From contig JBMORO010000028.1 in the NCBI GenBank assembly GCA_049322295.1, positions 1 through 14,001 on the forward strand: 14,001 nucleotides of DNA, given 5' to 3'. Below the pieces are notes generated by a model, which had not been told where the DNA came from, searched no databases, and saw nothing but the letters and a program-made list of their open reading frames with translations. The stretch comes from JBMORO01 sp049322295 (GTDB taxonomy: Bacteria > Patescibacteriota > Minisyncoccia > RBG-13-40-8-A). Of the stretch, positions 5,822 to 12,177 are shown piece by piece (within the stretch, counting starts at the first letter, position 1; the number at the start of each line of letters is the position of its first letter). The position numbers and the translations under genes were made by a program.

Positions 5822-5850
5822 TTGACAGCCCATTTTTTATTTTTGATAAT
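5822..5850 (+). promoter_or_regulatory. Promoter of the 84-aa orphan gene
   Basis: TTGACA (5822-5827), a 17-base spacer, and GATAAT (5845-5850), one base from consensus at the -10. Confidence 0.82.
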
Positions 5851-5893
5851 GGATAGTACTGCTCTTATATTTTTTTAAAGGAGGTGAGAAGAG

Positions 5894-6148
5894 ATGCGTG
5901 ATGCAAAATCGCTTGTGGGTGGCTTTGCGAGGGTCGTGGCTGTTGGAGAAAGGGAATATTCTCAATTAGTTGAGAAAATAGTTTGGGTTGCTGCTATTCA
6001 AGCTCGATTTGGTTCTTGGCTCTCGGCGACTGTAATAATTCCGCGAGAGAATATTCCTCTAAACGGGAAAATGGGACCCACTCTAGAGCAAGGAGGGCAC
6101 ATATGGCTCCGCAAGGTGAAACTCCAAGCAATCTCTTCGGTCAACTAA
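5894..6148 (+). CDS. Unknown 84-aa protein in its own expression unit
   Basis: I do not recognise this protein. The start is fixed by AAAGGAGGTGA (5878-5888), a full match to the 16S anti-SD, five bases before the ATG. The protein alternates short hydrophobic and charged stretches (FARVVAVGERE, IVWVAAIQARFG, LSATVIIPRENIP). It has no clear signal peptide, Cys pairs or transmembrane helix, and looks like a small mixed alpha/beta cytoplasmic protein. It has a near-consensus promoter, a strong terminator seven bases after the stop, and the same upstream palindrome type as the Gam-like operon. That setting supports a real expressed gene despite no known homologue. Confidence 0.65.
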   Translation: MRDAKSLVGGFARVVAVGEREYSQLVEKIVWVAAIQARFGSWLSATVIIPRENIPLNGKMGPTLEQGGHIWLRKVKLQAISSVN

Positions 6149-6154
6149 CCTGAT

Positions 6155-6196
6155 GGCACGAATTTGGAAACCAAATTCGTGCCCGCTTTTATTTTT
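6155..6196 (+). terminator. Terminator after the 84-aa gene
   Basis: A perfect 13-bp stem, GGCACGAATTTGG (6155-6167) and CCAAATTCGTGCC (6171-6183), with loop AAA is followed by CGCTTTTATTTTT. Confidence 0.95.
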
Positions 6197-6204
6197 GATA
6201 TAAT
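6196..6204 (+). promoter_or_regulatory. Extended -10 promoter giving a leaderless pcm transcript
   Basis: TGATATAAT has the TGN extension and a perfect TATAAT (6199-6204). Only six bases separate it from the ATG at 6211, so transcription should start at or next to the first codon. No good -35 is seen at the expected place, which the extended -10 can offset. Confidence 0.7.
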
Positions 6205-6210
6205 AAATGT

Positions 6211-6752
6211 ATGGAAGAATTAATAAATCAGTTAATAAAAGAAGGATATTTAAAAACCTCTCTAATAATTGAGGCATTTAGAAAAATAAAAAGAGAAGAT
6301 TTTGTTTTAGAGGAGCTAAAAGAAGAAGCTGATATTAATGCGCCCCTTCCAATTGGTTATGGTCAGACAATTTCTCAGCCCTTGACTGTAGCTTTTATGT
6401 TAGAATTACTTCAACCCCAGCCAGGAGATAAGATTTTGGATATTGGTTCTGGTTCTGGTTGGCAGACAGCCATGTTAGCTTACTGCGTCAAGCCCAATGG
6501 TAAGGTTTTTGCTATTGAACGGATTCCAGAATTAGTTGAATTTGGGAAAAAGAATATTTCGAAATATAATTTTCTTGCCCCGTACCGAACCGAAGGTTCT
6601 GGTTCGGGGATAGAGAAGAGGATTGTGGAGTTTATCTTAGGAGATGGGAGTAGGGGATATAAAAAAGAAGCGCCATTTGACAAAATCATTGCTGCTGCCT
6701 CGGCTGAAAAAATACCAGAAGAATGGAAAGAACAATTGAAAATTGGCGGAAG
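6211..6752 (+). CDS. pcm: Protein-L-isoaspartate O-methyltransferase, 3' end lost in the gap
   Basis: About 181 residues are present before the N-run. The PCMT landmarks are PIGYGQTISQP (47-57), the SAM-binding LDIGSGSGWQTA (76-87), the acidic ribose-binding AIER (101-104) and ILGDGSRGY (142-150). The enzyme methylates isoaspartyl residues in damaged proteins, using SAM, to start their repair. A stretch around residues 123-135 (APYRTEGSGSGIE) looks like an insertion relative to the family and is encoded by a palindrome at 6578-6609. Some 30 C-terminal residues should lie in the gap. The open frame that runs through the Ns into MltG does not mean a fusion. Confidence 0.93.
6578..6609. repeat. 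In-frame palindrome inside pcm
   Basis: CCGAACC (6585-6591) and GGTTCGG (6601-6607) form a 7-bp stem inside a block that starts CCCCGT (6578) and ends GGGG (6606-6609). It codes for the inserted-looking Gly/Ser-rich piece of the methyltransferase. Its ends resemble the palindromes at 1998, 4747 and 5708. Confidence 0.6.
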
Positions 6753-6852
6753 NNNNNNNNNNNNNNNNNNNNNNNNNNNNNNNNNNNNNNNNNNNNNNNN
6801 NNNNNNNNNNNNNNNNNNNNNNNNNNNNNNNNNNNNNNNNNNNNNNNNNNNN
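6753..6852. other. Assembly gap of 100 Ns
   Basis: The missing sequence should hold the C-terminus of pcm, any spacer, and the N-terminus of mltG with its membrane helix. That probably needs more than 100 bases, so 100 looks like a placeholder. The two flanks show no overlap, unlike the second gap. Confidence 0.97.
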
Positions 6853-7674
6853 GGGGAAGAAAAAGTAGTAAAAATTGAAAAAGGTTGGGGGTCAATTGAA
6901 GTGGCTCAGAAATTAAGAGATGAACAAATTATAAAAAGTAAATGGTTTTTTGTTTTTTATTCTTGGATAAGAGGTTATAATAATCGCCTTCAGGCAGGGG
7001 AATATTTACTAAGTCCAAAAATAACGATTTTTGAGATTGCTAAAATTATTGCCAATGGTGAGATTAATCCTAATTGGGTAAAAATTACTATTCCTGAGGG
7101 TTGGACTAATAAACAAATAGAGGTACGTTTAAAGGAGAATGGCGTTATTGGGCAAGATGAAAAATTGTCAGAAAACTCACAAGGTTATTTATTCCCCGAC
7201 ACCTATTATTTCTATAAGAGCCTTGGTATAGAAGAGGTTATTAAAAAAATGCGAGATAATTTTGATAAAAAAGTAGGTAAGGACACAAGCTACGATATTC
7301 TAAAAATGGCAAGTATACTGGAGAAAGAAGTAATAAGCGATGAAGACAGAGCAATTGTTTCAGGAATTTTTTGGGAAAGAATAAAAAATAATTATCCCTT
7401 AGAATCTTGCGCCACTATTGCTTATATCTTGGGAATTGATAAATGGCGCTATTCCTATCAAGATACTCGAATAAAATCTCCCTATAATACTTATATAAAT
7501 CTTGGTTTACCACCAACTCCGATTAATAATCCTGGTTTATCTGCTATCAACGCCGCCCTCAATCCCAAACAAACTGATTACAATTTCTTTCTTACCGACC
7601 CTGATACAGGAACAAGCATTTATTCTAAGACCCTTGATGAACATAACGCCAATAAAACAAAATATTTACACTGA
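6853..7674 (+). CDS. mltG: Endolytic murein transglycosylase MltG, 5' end lost in the gap
   Basis: The 273 visible residues start within the YceG/MltG domain. Landmarks are the N-terminal LysM-like part (IEKGWGSIEVAQKLRDEQII, then LQAGEYLLSP), GYLFPDTYYF, the catalytic-Glu motif MASILEKEV, and the family hallmark SPYNTY...GLPPTPINNPG near the end. MltG cuts nascent glycan strands and acts as a terminase for peptidoglycan synthesis at the cell membrane. The N-terminal cytoplasmic stub and membrane helix should lie in the gap. It belongs to the same cell-wall pathway as uppS at 13235. Confidence 0.94.
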   Translation, partial: GEEKVVKIEKGWGSIEVAQKLRDEQIIKSKWFFVFYSWIRGYNNRLQAGEYLLSPKITIFEIAKIIANGEINPNWVKITIPEGWTNKQIEVRLKENGVIGQDEKLSENSQGYLFPDTYYFYKSLGIEEVIKKMRDNFDKKVGKDTSYDILKMASILEKEVISDEDRAIVSGIFWERIKNNYPLESCATIAYILGIDKWRYSYQDTRIKSPYNTYINLGLPPTPINNPGLSAINAALNPKQTDYNFFLTDPDTGTSIYSKTLDEHNANKTKYLH

Positions 7675-7727
7675 CTACTGACAATAAATTAAAAGTTAAA
7701 GGATAGCCATAATAGGTATAGATTTCT

Positions 7728-8321
7728 ATGCTGAAAACTCCACAACAAAAAGTGCTTTATCTAAAGCAACAATATTTTTATCCGGCTATAGCCGACCTAA
7801 AAGGACGGGTTCTAGAAATCGGTTTTGGTAAGGGGAGAAGTTTAGCTTATTATTCTGACAAGTGTGAGATATTTTTGCTGGAGAAATCTGATAAAAAGAT
7901 TCGGCTAGCAAAAAAGAATAGGGATGGCGAATATAAAAATATCGAATTTTTCAAAGGAGAAGCCGAGAGTTTGTCCTTTGAGGATAACTTTTTTGATGCC
8001 GTAGTAGTGTCTTTTGTGCTATGTTCAGTTATTTCTCTCGAGACGGCTATTAAGGAAATAGAACGAGTGCTTAGACCAGGGGGAAAGCTTATTCTACTCG
8101 AACATGTTAAATCAGACAATAAGGTGATAGGAAGAATACAGGAAATATTTGCTAAACCATATTCGCTAATATTTAAAAATTGTCATCCCAATAGAAATCC
8201 ATTATTATTTATAAGTAAAAACGTTTTCGACTTATCAATTGAAATAAAAACTCCTTATATTTTAGGCAAGTTAATCTTTGTCGAGGCCCACAAGAAGATT
8301 ATGGGTCGTGAGGGCTCTTGA
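7728..8321 (+). CDS. Class I SAM-dependent methyltransferase (Methyltransf_11/METTL7-like)
   Basis: This 197-aa protein has the Rossmann methyltransferase order: motif I VLEIGFGKGRSLAYY (near residues 28-42), an acidic strand-2 end (FLLEKSDKK), FFDAVVVSFVLCSV as motif II, and RVLRPGGKLILLEH as post-II. The later NCHPNRN segment resembles the GC-x-x-R region of METTL7/phospholipid-type methyltransferases, so a lipid or small-molecule substrate is possible but unproven. A TATAGA five bases before the ATG could give a leaderless transcript, though no matching -35 was found. Its last codons overlap the -35 of the next gene's promoter. Confidence 0.88.
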   Translation: MLKTPQQKVLYLKQQYFYPAIADLKGRVLEIGFGKGRSLAYYSDKCEIFLLEKSDKKIRLAKKNRDGEYKNIEFFKGEAESLSFEDNFFDAVVVSFVLCSVISLETAIKEIERVLRPGGKLILLEHVKSDNKVIGRIQEIFAKPYSLIFKNCHPNRNPLLFISKNVFDLSIEIKTPYILGKLIFVEAHKKIMGREGS

Positions 8322-8347
8322 CAATAACATTTTATTAAACTTATAAT
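8318..8347 (+). promoter_or_regulatory. Perfect-consensus sigma70 promoter overlapping the upstream stop codon
   Basis: TTGACA (8318-8323) and TATAAT (8342-8347) are both exact, with an 18-base spacer. The -35 overlaps the TGA (8319-8321) of the methyltransferase. The predicted start near 8354 leaves a ~40-base leader with two imperfect AAAGGNCCT-type repeats and no SD at normal spacing. Confidence 0.85.
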
Positions 8348-8394
8348 TATTATATAAAGGTCCAAAAGATAAAGGCCTAAAAGAAAGCTAAAAT

Positions 8395-8658
8395 ATGAAG
8401 CTAAGAGAAATTACGCCAAAAGAATATTATTGTACAGCGGCAGCTTGTCCTGCGATATTCGAAATCACGCCCAAAGACTATCAATGTGCAGCGATGGCTT
8501 GTCCTACGATATACGAAATCATGGGGAAAGATAAGCTCGTTATTGTGGGTCATAAAGTGGATAATCCTGAAAAACTTGGAATTGCTGATAGAATTGGAAA
8601 GGATGAGCAAGCTATAATAATAGATAAAGAAATGCTTCGAAAGATATTTGAGAAGTAA
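8395..8658 (+). CDS. Small protein with a duplicated Cys-x4-Cys-Pro motif
   Basis: The 87-aa protein contains two perfect-phase 18-residue repeats, residues 5-22 (EITPKEYYCTAAACPAIF) and 23-40 (EITPKDYQCAAMACPTIY). A C-terminal part follows (KLVIVGHKVDN, then IGKDEQAIIIDKEML). I recall a group of short uncharacterised bacterial proteins with one C-x4-CP-x-I/V-Y/F-E segment followed by a similar IVVG strand and an acidic, aliphatic end. Here the Cys segment is doubled. The four Cys could bind metal or form disulfides. It has a perfect-consensus promoter and no partner gene in an operon. Function unknown. Confidence 0.78.
   Translation: MKLREITPKEYYCTAAACPAIFEITPKDYQCAAMACPTIYEIMGKDKLVIVGHKVDNPEKLGIADRIGKDEQAIIIDKEMLRKIFEK
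8407..8514 (+). repeat. Tandem 54-bp coding repeat (two units)
   Basis: Units 8407-8460 and 8461-8514 encode the two 18-residue copies. They differ at scattered, often synonymous positions (for example AAAGAA against AAAGAC and TGTCCTGCG against TGTCCTACG), so the duplication is not very recent or the unit is under selection. Confidence 0.9.
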
Positions 8659-8700
8659 TAAGCGCGCTGTCAAGTTGAGGGTCTATATATTCTCCTCTGG

Positions 8701-8729
8701 TTGATAGGAATATTTTTATAGATTAAATT
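8701..8729 (+). promoter_or_regulatory. Probable promoter of the rplJ-rplL operon
   Basis: TTGATA (8701-8706), a 17-base spacer, and TAAATT (8724-8729) predict a start near 8736, ten bases before the first stem of the L10 leader. Confidence 0.55.
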
Positions 8730-8745
8730 TAAGATAATCAAATAT

Positions 8746-8844
8746 TGCCGCAGACAGTAGGTGCCGCAGGTGCGGAATAAATCCTACCGAGGCAAAGTAG
8801 ATTGAGAGTTTTTATTATCTGCGGCACTGTCCGCATTTTTTATT
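8746..8844 (+). promoter_or_regulatory. Ribosomal protein L10 leader with attenuator
   Basis: A perfect closing stem TGCCGCAGA (8746-8754)/TCTGCGGCA (8818-8826) surrounds a GTAGG/CCTAC stem and a CCGC-AGGT-GCGG hairpin (8764-8775). The conserved-looking CCTACCGAGGC on the 3' side is typical of the L10-binding kink-turn RNA. The 3' half of the closing stem overlaps a terminator hairpin at 8820-8835, so the two folds exclude each other. L10 (with L12) binding is expected to favour the fold that stops transcription, giving autogenous control. Confidence 0.85.
8820..8844 (+). terminator. Attenuator terminator in the L10 leader
   Basis: TGCGG (8820-8824) and CCGCA (8831-8835) form a 5-bp GC-rich stem with loop CACTGT, followed by six T residues and ATT. 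Its left arm is shared with the closing stem of the leader. Confidence 0.7.
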
Positions 8845-8890
8845 AGCAATTTGCAGATTAGCATATTATTTGTAGATTTGCATTATACTT

Positions 8891-9403
8891 ATGTTAACTA
8901 AAACCCAAAAGAAAAAAGTGATTGATGAATTGGCTGATAAAATAAAACGTCAGCAATGTTTGATTTTTACTGATGCTAAGGGGATTAAAGTAAACGAGAT
9001 TCAAAAACTTAGACGAGAATTAAAGAAAGCCGAAGCAGAATATAGGGTAGCTAAAAAGACTTTGATGAGTTTAGCTATCAAGAAAGAGAAAAAAGACATA
9101 GATATATCACAGTTCGAAGGCTCTTTGGCTTTAGTTTTTGGTTATAAAGATCCCATTTCGATAATTAAAATTTTAGCTAATTTTGCCAAAACTAATGAGA
9201 ATTTAAAAATTTTAGGAGGAATAGTGGAGGATAAATACTTAACCCCTGACGAGATTAAAGAATTAGCTAAGATTCCTTCAAGAGAAGAACTATTGGCTAA
9301 ATTGGTTTGGTCAATTAAGTCTCCAATTACTGGCTTGGTTAATATCTTAGAGGGAAATATTAGGAATTTATTGGGTGTATTAAACGTAATAAGTAATCAA
9401 TAA
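8891..9403 (+). CDS. rplJ: 50S ribosomal protein uL10
   Basis: The 170-aa length and whole-chain pattern fit uL10. The N-terminal RNA-binding domain begins MLTKTQKKKVIDELADKIKR and carries the RRELKKAEAEYRVAKKTL block and the FEGSLALVFGYKDP strand. The C-terminal helix (ITGLVNILEGNIRNLLGVLN) is where L7/L12 dimers dock. uL10 anchors the L12 stalk that recruits translation factors. It lies downstream of an L10 leader and upstream of rplL. The usual rplK-rplA genes are absent upstream and rpoB is absent downstream. There is no SD before the ATG. Confidence 0.97.
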   Translation: MLTKTQKKKVIDELADKIKRQQCLIFTDAKGIKVNEIQKLRRELKKAEAEYRVAKKTLMSLAIKKEKKDIDISQFEGSLALVFGYKDPISIIKILANFAKTNENLKILGGIVEDKYLTPDEIKELAKIPSREELLAKLVWSIKSPITGLVNILEGNIRNLLGVLNVISNQ

Positions 9404-9408
9404 GTATC

Positions 9409-9518
9409 GAGCTTTAGCAAGGTAATAAAATTTTTCTTGCTCACGAAACCATAGTTCAGTTATTGGAAAAAGAGAGCGCTCACGCTCGCAAAGAAAAATT
9501 TTATTACCTTGCCAGCTC
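9409..9518. repeat. Long hairpin (22-bp perfect arms) between rplJ and rplL
   Basis: Arms 9417-9438 (GCAAGGTAATAAAA, then TTTTTCTT) and 9491-9512 are exact reverse complements. After a short asymmetric break the stem extends with GAGCT/AGCTC (9409-9413/9514-9518). Inside is GAGCG-CTCA-CGCTC (9475-9488). The right end is nine bases before the rplL ATG. Plausible roles are an RNase III cleavage site, a brake or insulator between the genes, or a small palindromic insertion. There is no T-run on the coding strand to make it a terminator. Confidence 0.85.
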
Positions 9519-9527
9519 CAAATTATT

Positions 9528-9932
9528 ATGAGTGAAGAGAAAAAGAAAACAGAGGTGCCGGCCAAATTTAAGAAATTAGTGGAAGAAATTGAGAAGATGA
9601 GTGTGATGGATTTGGCTGAATTAGTTAAGATTCTGGAAGAAAAATTTGGTGTATCTCCTATACCGGCCGTCGCTGCCGCTCCGGCCGCTGGTGTTAGTCC
9701 CGAACCCCCCAAAGAGGAGAAAACCACTTTTAATGTAGAATTGAAAAGTGGTGGTGGCCAGAAAATCCAAGTGATTAAGGTTTTAAGAGAGATTACTGGC
9801 TTAGGATTAAAAGAAGCCAAAGATTTAGTTGAAGGCGCGCCGAAAGTGGTTAAAGAGAACGTTAAAAAAGAAGAAGCCGAAGAGATGAAAAAGAAATTAG
9901 AGGAAGCCGGCGCAACTGTAGAATTGAAATAG
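9528..9932 (+). CDS. rplL: 50S ribosomal protein bL12 (L7/L12)
   Basis: The 134-aa protein has the three L12 parts in order. The N-terminal dimerisation helices (EEIEKMSVMDLAELVKILEE) come first, then the Ala/Pro-rich hinge (about residues 44-62, AVAAAPAAG), then the C-terminal factor-binding domain. That domain carries the hallmark IQVIKVLREITGLGLKEAKD and VEGAPKVVKE and ends ATVELK. Several copies bind uL10 to form the stalk that activates translation GTPases. It is cotranscribed with rplJ across the hairpin at 9409-9518. There is no SD before the ATG at 9528. Confidence 0.98.
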   Translation: MSEEKKKTEVPAKFKKLVEEIEKMSVMDLAELVKILEEKFGVSPIPAVAAAPAAGVSPEPPKEEKTTFNVELKSGGGQKIQVIKVLREITGLGLKEAKDLVEGAPKVVKENVKKEEAEEMKKKLEEAGATVELK

Positions 9933-9934
9933 TA

Positions 9935-10021
9935 GGAGGTTCGACCTCCCCGAATTGTTATATAAGAAAAAACAGAGAGTAACTCTCTGTTTTTTCTTTA
10001 ATGTTTGGAGGTCGAACCTCC
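9935..10021. terminator. Bidirectional terminator between convergent genes, flanked by mirror palindromes
   Basis: The central 13-bp stem AAAAAACAGAGAG (9967-9979)/CTCTCTGTTTTTT (9983-9995) has A-runs and T-runs on both sides, so it works for rplL and for the minus-strand gene ending at 10037. It is bracketed by GGAGGTTCGACCTCC (9935-9949) and its exact reverse complement GGAGGTCGAACCTCC (10007-10021). Each is itself an imperfect palindrome. Confidence 0.92.
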
Positions 10022-10036
10022 AAAAATTAGGATCGC

Positions 10037-12037
10037 TTATATATCTATCCTATAAACCTTTTGACCATTTAAAATGTAAATAGTTTTTTCATCTTCAGTA
10101 ACCCAGAAATCTTTTAAGGAATCAAATTTATCAGAGACATATTGGATAGTAAACTCGTCTTTTTTATTCAAAGCAATAATTCTTTTATTTGCTGGGTCTA
10201 AAATATAGAGATTTTTCATTTGAGAATTAGTAAATAACTGGCCACCACTATTAAGAATTGGACTGACTTTTGGCCTAATTTCTTTAGCTTTTTTGCCCTG
10301 AATATATTCAATAATTATTCCATCAGCTTTTAGAACATAGACACTTCCATTAATAGCCAATGATTGAGCGTTAGTTAAATCTTGACTAAATTCTTTTTTA
10401 AGCCATTCTGTGCCATTAAGAATATTTTCTTCAGCAACATATTTTAAGATAGTCAACTTCTCTGTATCCAAAAAATAGAGGTTTTCTTCATAGGTGGTCA
10501 TATCTTTTATATCGAGAGTATTTTCTAGCCCTGGTTTTAAAAGATAGGTATTATAGCTGTCATTTTTACTATAGATATAGATTTTTTCTGGATTAGATAA
10601 AAGGACGAGGGCGTTATCTCTGACCGTGCCAAGTTTAAAAGTGTCTTTTGAAGAAAGAAAGACCAAAATATGATTTTCAAGATCATCAAGATTAACTTTA
10701 TAAAGAAATCCCGAATTTAATTCGTAGAAATATAAAGTATTTTCTAATTTTAGAATACCCTGGGGATTAAAAGTAAAGCTATTTTCTGAAAGATTAGCAA
10801 TTTCTTCAGGTTCTTCAATATTGATTATATTGTTGATACTATTTTGCTGATTATTCAGATTTTCTTGAATTAGTTCAATGTTTTGAATTGGCCTTTCTTT
10901 AACCCTGTCAGGCAATTCATTTAAGACAAAGAAAGCAGTAGCTATTAAAGCATTAGCTTGTTGGAGAAGGGTTTGGGCCTTTATTTGGTCTTGATAGGTT
11001 AAGGAAAGTTCGCTTTGAATAGCTATTTCGTTTATTCTTTTTATAAGATTATTTACTTGATTTATTTTTGTTTCGTAATATATTTTTTGGATAAGATAAG
11101 GGAAGAGGATTATCAATAAACCCAGGAAAAATGTTAGTAAATAGTTGAGAAGGTTGGATTTTAAGATAGTGTTCAGTGGTTTAGATAATTTTGAAGGGGT
11201 AATTTTACTTTTTATAATATTATTAAGTTTAGTTGAATGAGAATTTAATATTTTTTCTAAATCAAGGCCGATGATTTCGGGAATTTCTTCTTGATAAGTT
11301 ATCTTTTTTTCTATTGATAGTAGTTGGTCTCCAGTTTCCAAAAGTAAACAGGCTATAGACTTTACAGGAGCTTCTTTATTTTTAGACTGGCCTTCTAAAT
11401 AATCCTTTAGAAAATTATAAAGTTCTTCAGTGGAGGGATAAGATAATAATTCTTTAATTTTTTGGTTGGGGGTAATATTTAAAATATCAGGAGTAGTAAT
11501 TATTAGTTTGTCATTTTCCTCTAAAGTCCCACTGGCAATATTAGAAAAAGTTTTTAGAGGCGGGGATAATTTTGGGGGCGGGGCAAACTTTTTAGCAATA
11601 TTACTAAGGGTATTGCTCCGAAATAAATAGATAAGCATATTGCCGGTTTGGCCGATGTGGATATTGTTCTGAGAGAAAGCTAGGCAAGTGAAATCAAGAT
11701 TACCAAGCCACTCTTTATGACCTCTTTTAGTAAAATCAGCTAAATAAATATTGGCACTTTGGAGAGCCGATTCCAAGGCTTCCAAAGTAGTTTTTTGGGG
11801 ATTAGAATAAAATTCTCTCTTGATAGCCGAAGCCAAAAGGCCAATAAGAAAGTCAAAGTTTTTGTGTTTTTTAGGTGGGAGATTAGAAATTTTTCCCACC
11901 AGATAGAGATTGCCCAATTTAGCTTCTTCAACATTTAAAACCTCATAAGAGAAAACTCCGCAGACTGAGTTCTTTTTGGCTGAGGGATGATGATAGACAA
12001 TTTCTCTAAAGTAGAGATTGAGACGAGGTTGTTCCAT
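10037..12037 (-). CDS. Membrane protein with degenerate PP2C-like N-domain and C-terminal propeller-like domain
   Basis: This 666-aa protein has three parts. Residues ~1-245 resemble a PP2C/SpoIIE-type phosphatase fold (YLVGKISNLPPKK, NLDFTCLAFSQNNIHIGQTG, ENDKLIITTPDIL), but the metal-binding Asp-Gly motifs are not visible, so catalysis is doubtful. Residues ~296-320 form one transmembrane helix (NYLLTFFLGLLIILFPYLIQ), followed by a helical stretch to ~400. Residues ~420-666 contain repeated short beta segments (NTLYFYELNSGFLYKVN, NLYFLDTEKLTILKY, KNLYILDPANKRIIALN), typical of a beta-propeller. This suggests a sensor-like protein, but the function is unknown. It has a leaderless-type promoter on the minus strand. 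A second copy of its first codons lies at 12178-12264 because of the assembly overlap. Confidence 0.8.
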   Translation of the reverse strand: MEQPRLNLYFREIVYHHPSAKKNSVCGVFSYEVLNVEEAKLGNLYLVGKISNLPPKKHKNFDFLIGLLASAIKREFYSNPQKTTLEALESALQSANIYLADFTKRGHKEWLGNLDFTCLAFSQNNIHIGQTGNMLIYLFRSNTLSNIAKKFAPPPKLSPPLKTFSNIASGTLEENDKLIITTPDILNITPNQKIKELLSYPSTEELYNFLKDYLEGQSKNKEAPVKSIACLLLETGDQLLSIEKKITYQEEIPEIIGLDLEKILNSHSTKLNNIIKSKITPSKLSKPLNTILKSNLLNYLLTFFLGLLIILFPYLIQKIYYETKINQVNNLIKRINEIAIQSELSLTYQDQIKAQTLLQQANALIATAFFVLNELPDRVKERPIQNIELIQENLNNQQNSINNIINIEEPEEIANLSENSFTFNPQGILKLENTLYFYELNSGFLYKVNLDDLENHILVFLSSKDTFKLGTVRDNALVLLSNPEKIYIYSKNDSYNTYLLKPGLENTLDIKDMTTYEENLYFLDTEKLTILKYVAEENILNGTEWLKKEFSQDLTNAQSLAINGSVYVLKADGIIIEYIQGKKAKEIRPKVSPILNSGGQLFTNSQMKNLYILDPANKRIIALNKKDEFTIQYVSDKFDSLKDFWVTEDEKTIYILNGQKVYRIDI

Positions 12038-12077
12038 GGGTTTTATTGTAGCTAAAATTAACGCTCTTTACAAGAGA
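11951..12077. repeat. Left copy of a 127-bp identical duplication (contig overlap)
   Basis: This block is base-for-base identical to 12178-12304 and ends exactly at the N-run. It covers the first codons of the minus-strand gene and its promoter. It is best read as one genomic sequence present at the ends of two contigs. Confidence 0.95.
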
Positions 12078-12177
12078 NNNNNNNNNNNNNNNNNNNNNNN
12101 NNNNNNNNNNNNNNNNNNNNNNNNNNNNNNNNNNNNNNNNNNNNNNNNNNNNNNNNNNNNNNNNNNNNNNNNNNNNN
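12078..12177. other. Spurious assembly gap of 100 Ns
   Basis: The 127 bases before and after are identical, so the contigs overlap and no sequence is missing. Collapsing one copy plus the Ns removes 227 bases and restores a normal divergent gene pair. Confidence 0.9.

Noticed and set aside
5118..6196. Remnant of an intact prophage
   Set aside because: The Gam-like gene is the only phage-related gene. No integrase, transposase, capsid or terminase gene, and no attachment-site duplication, was seen in the window.
9380..9820. 146-codon minus-strand frame opposite rplL
   Set aside because: It is antisense to a certain ribosomal protein gene and the spacer hairpin, and its protein is low-complexity with no family features.
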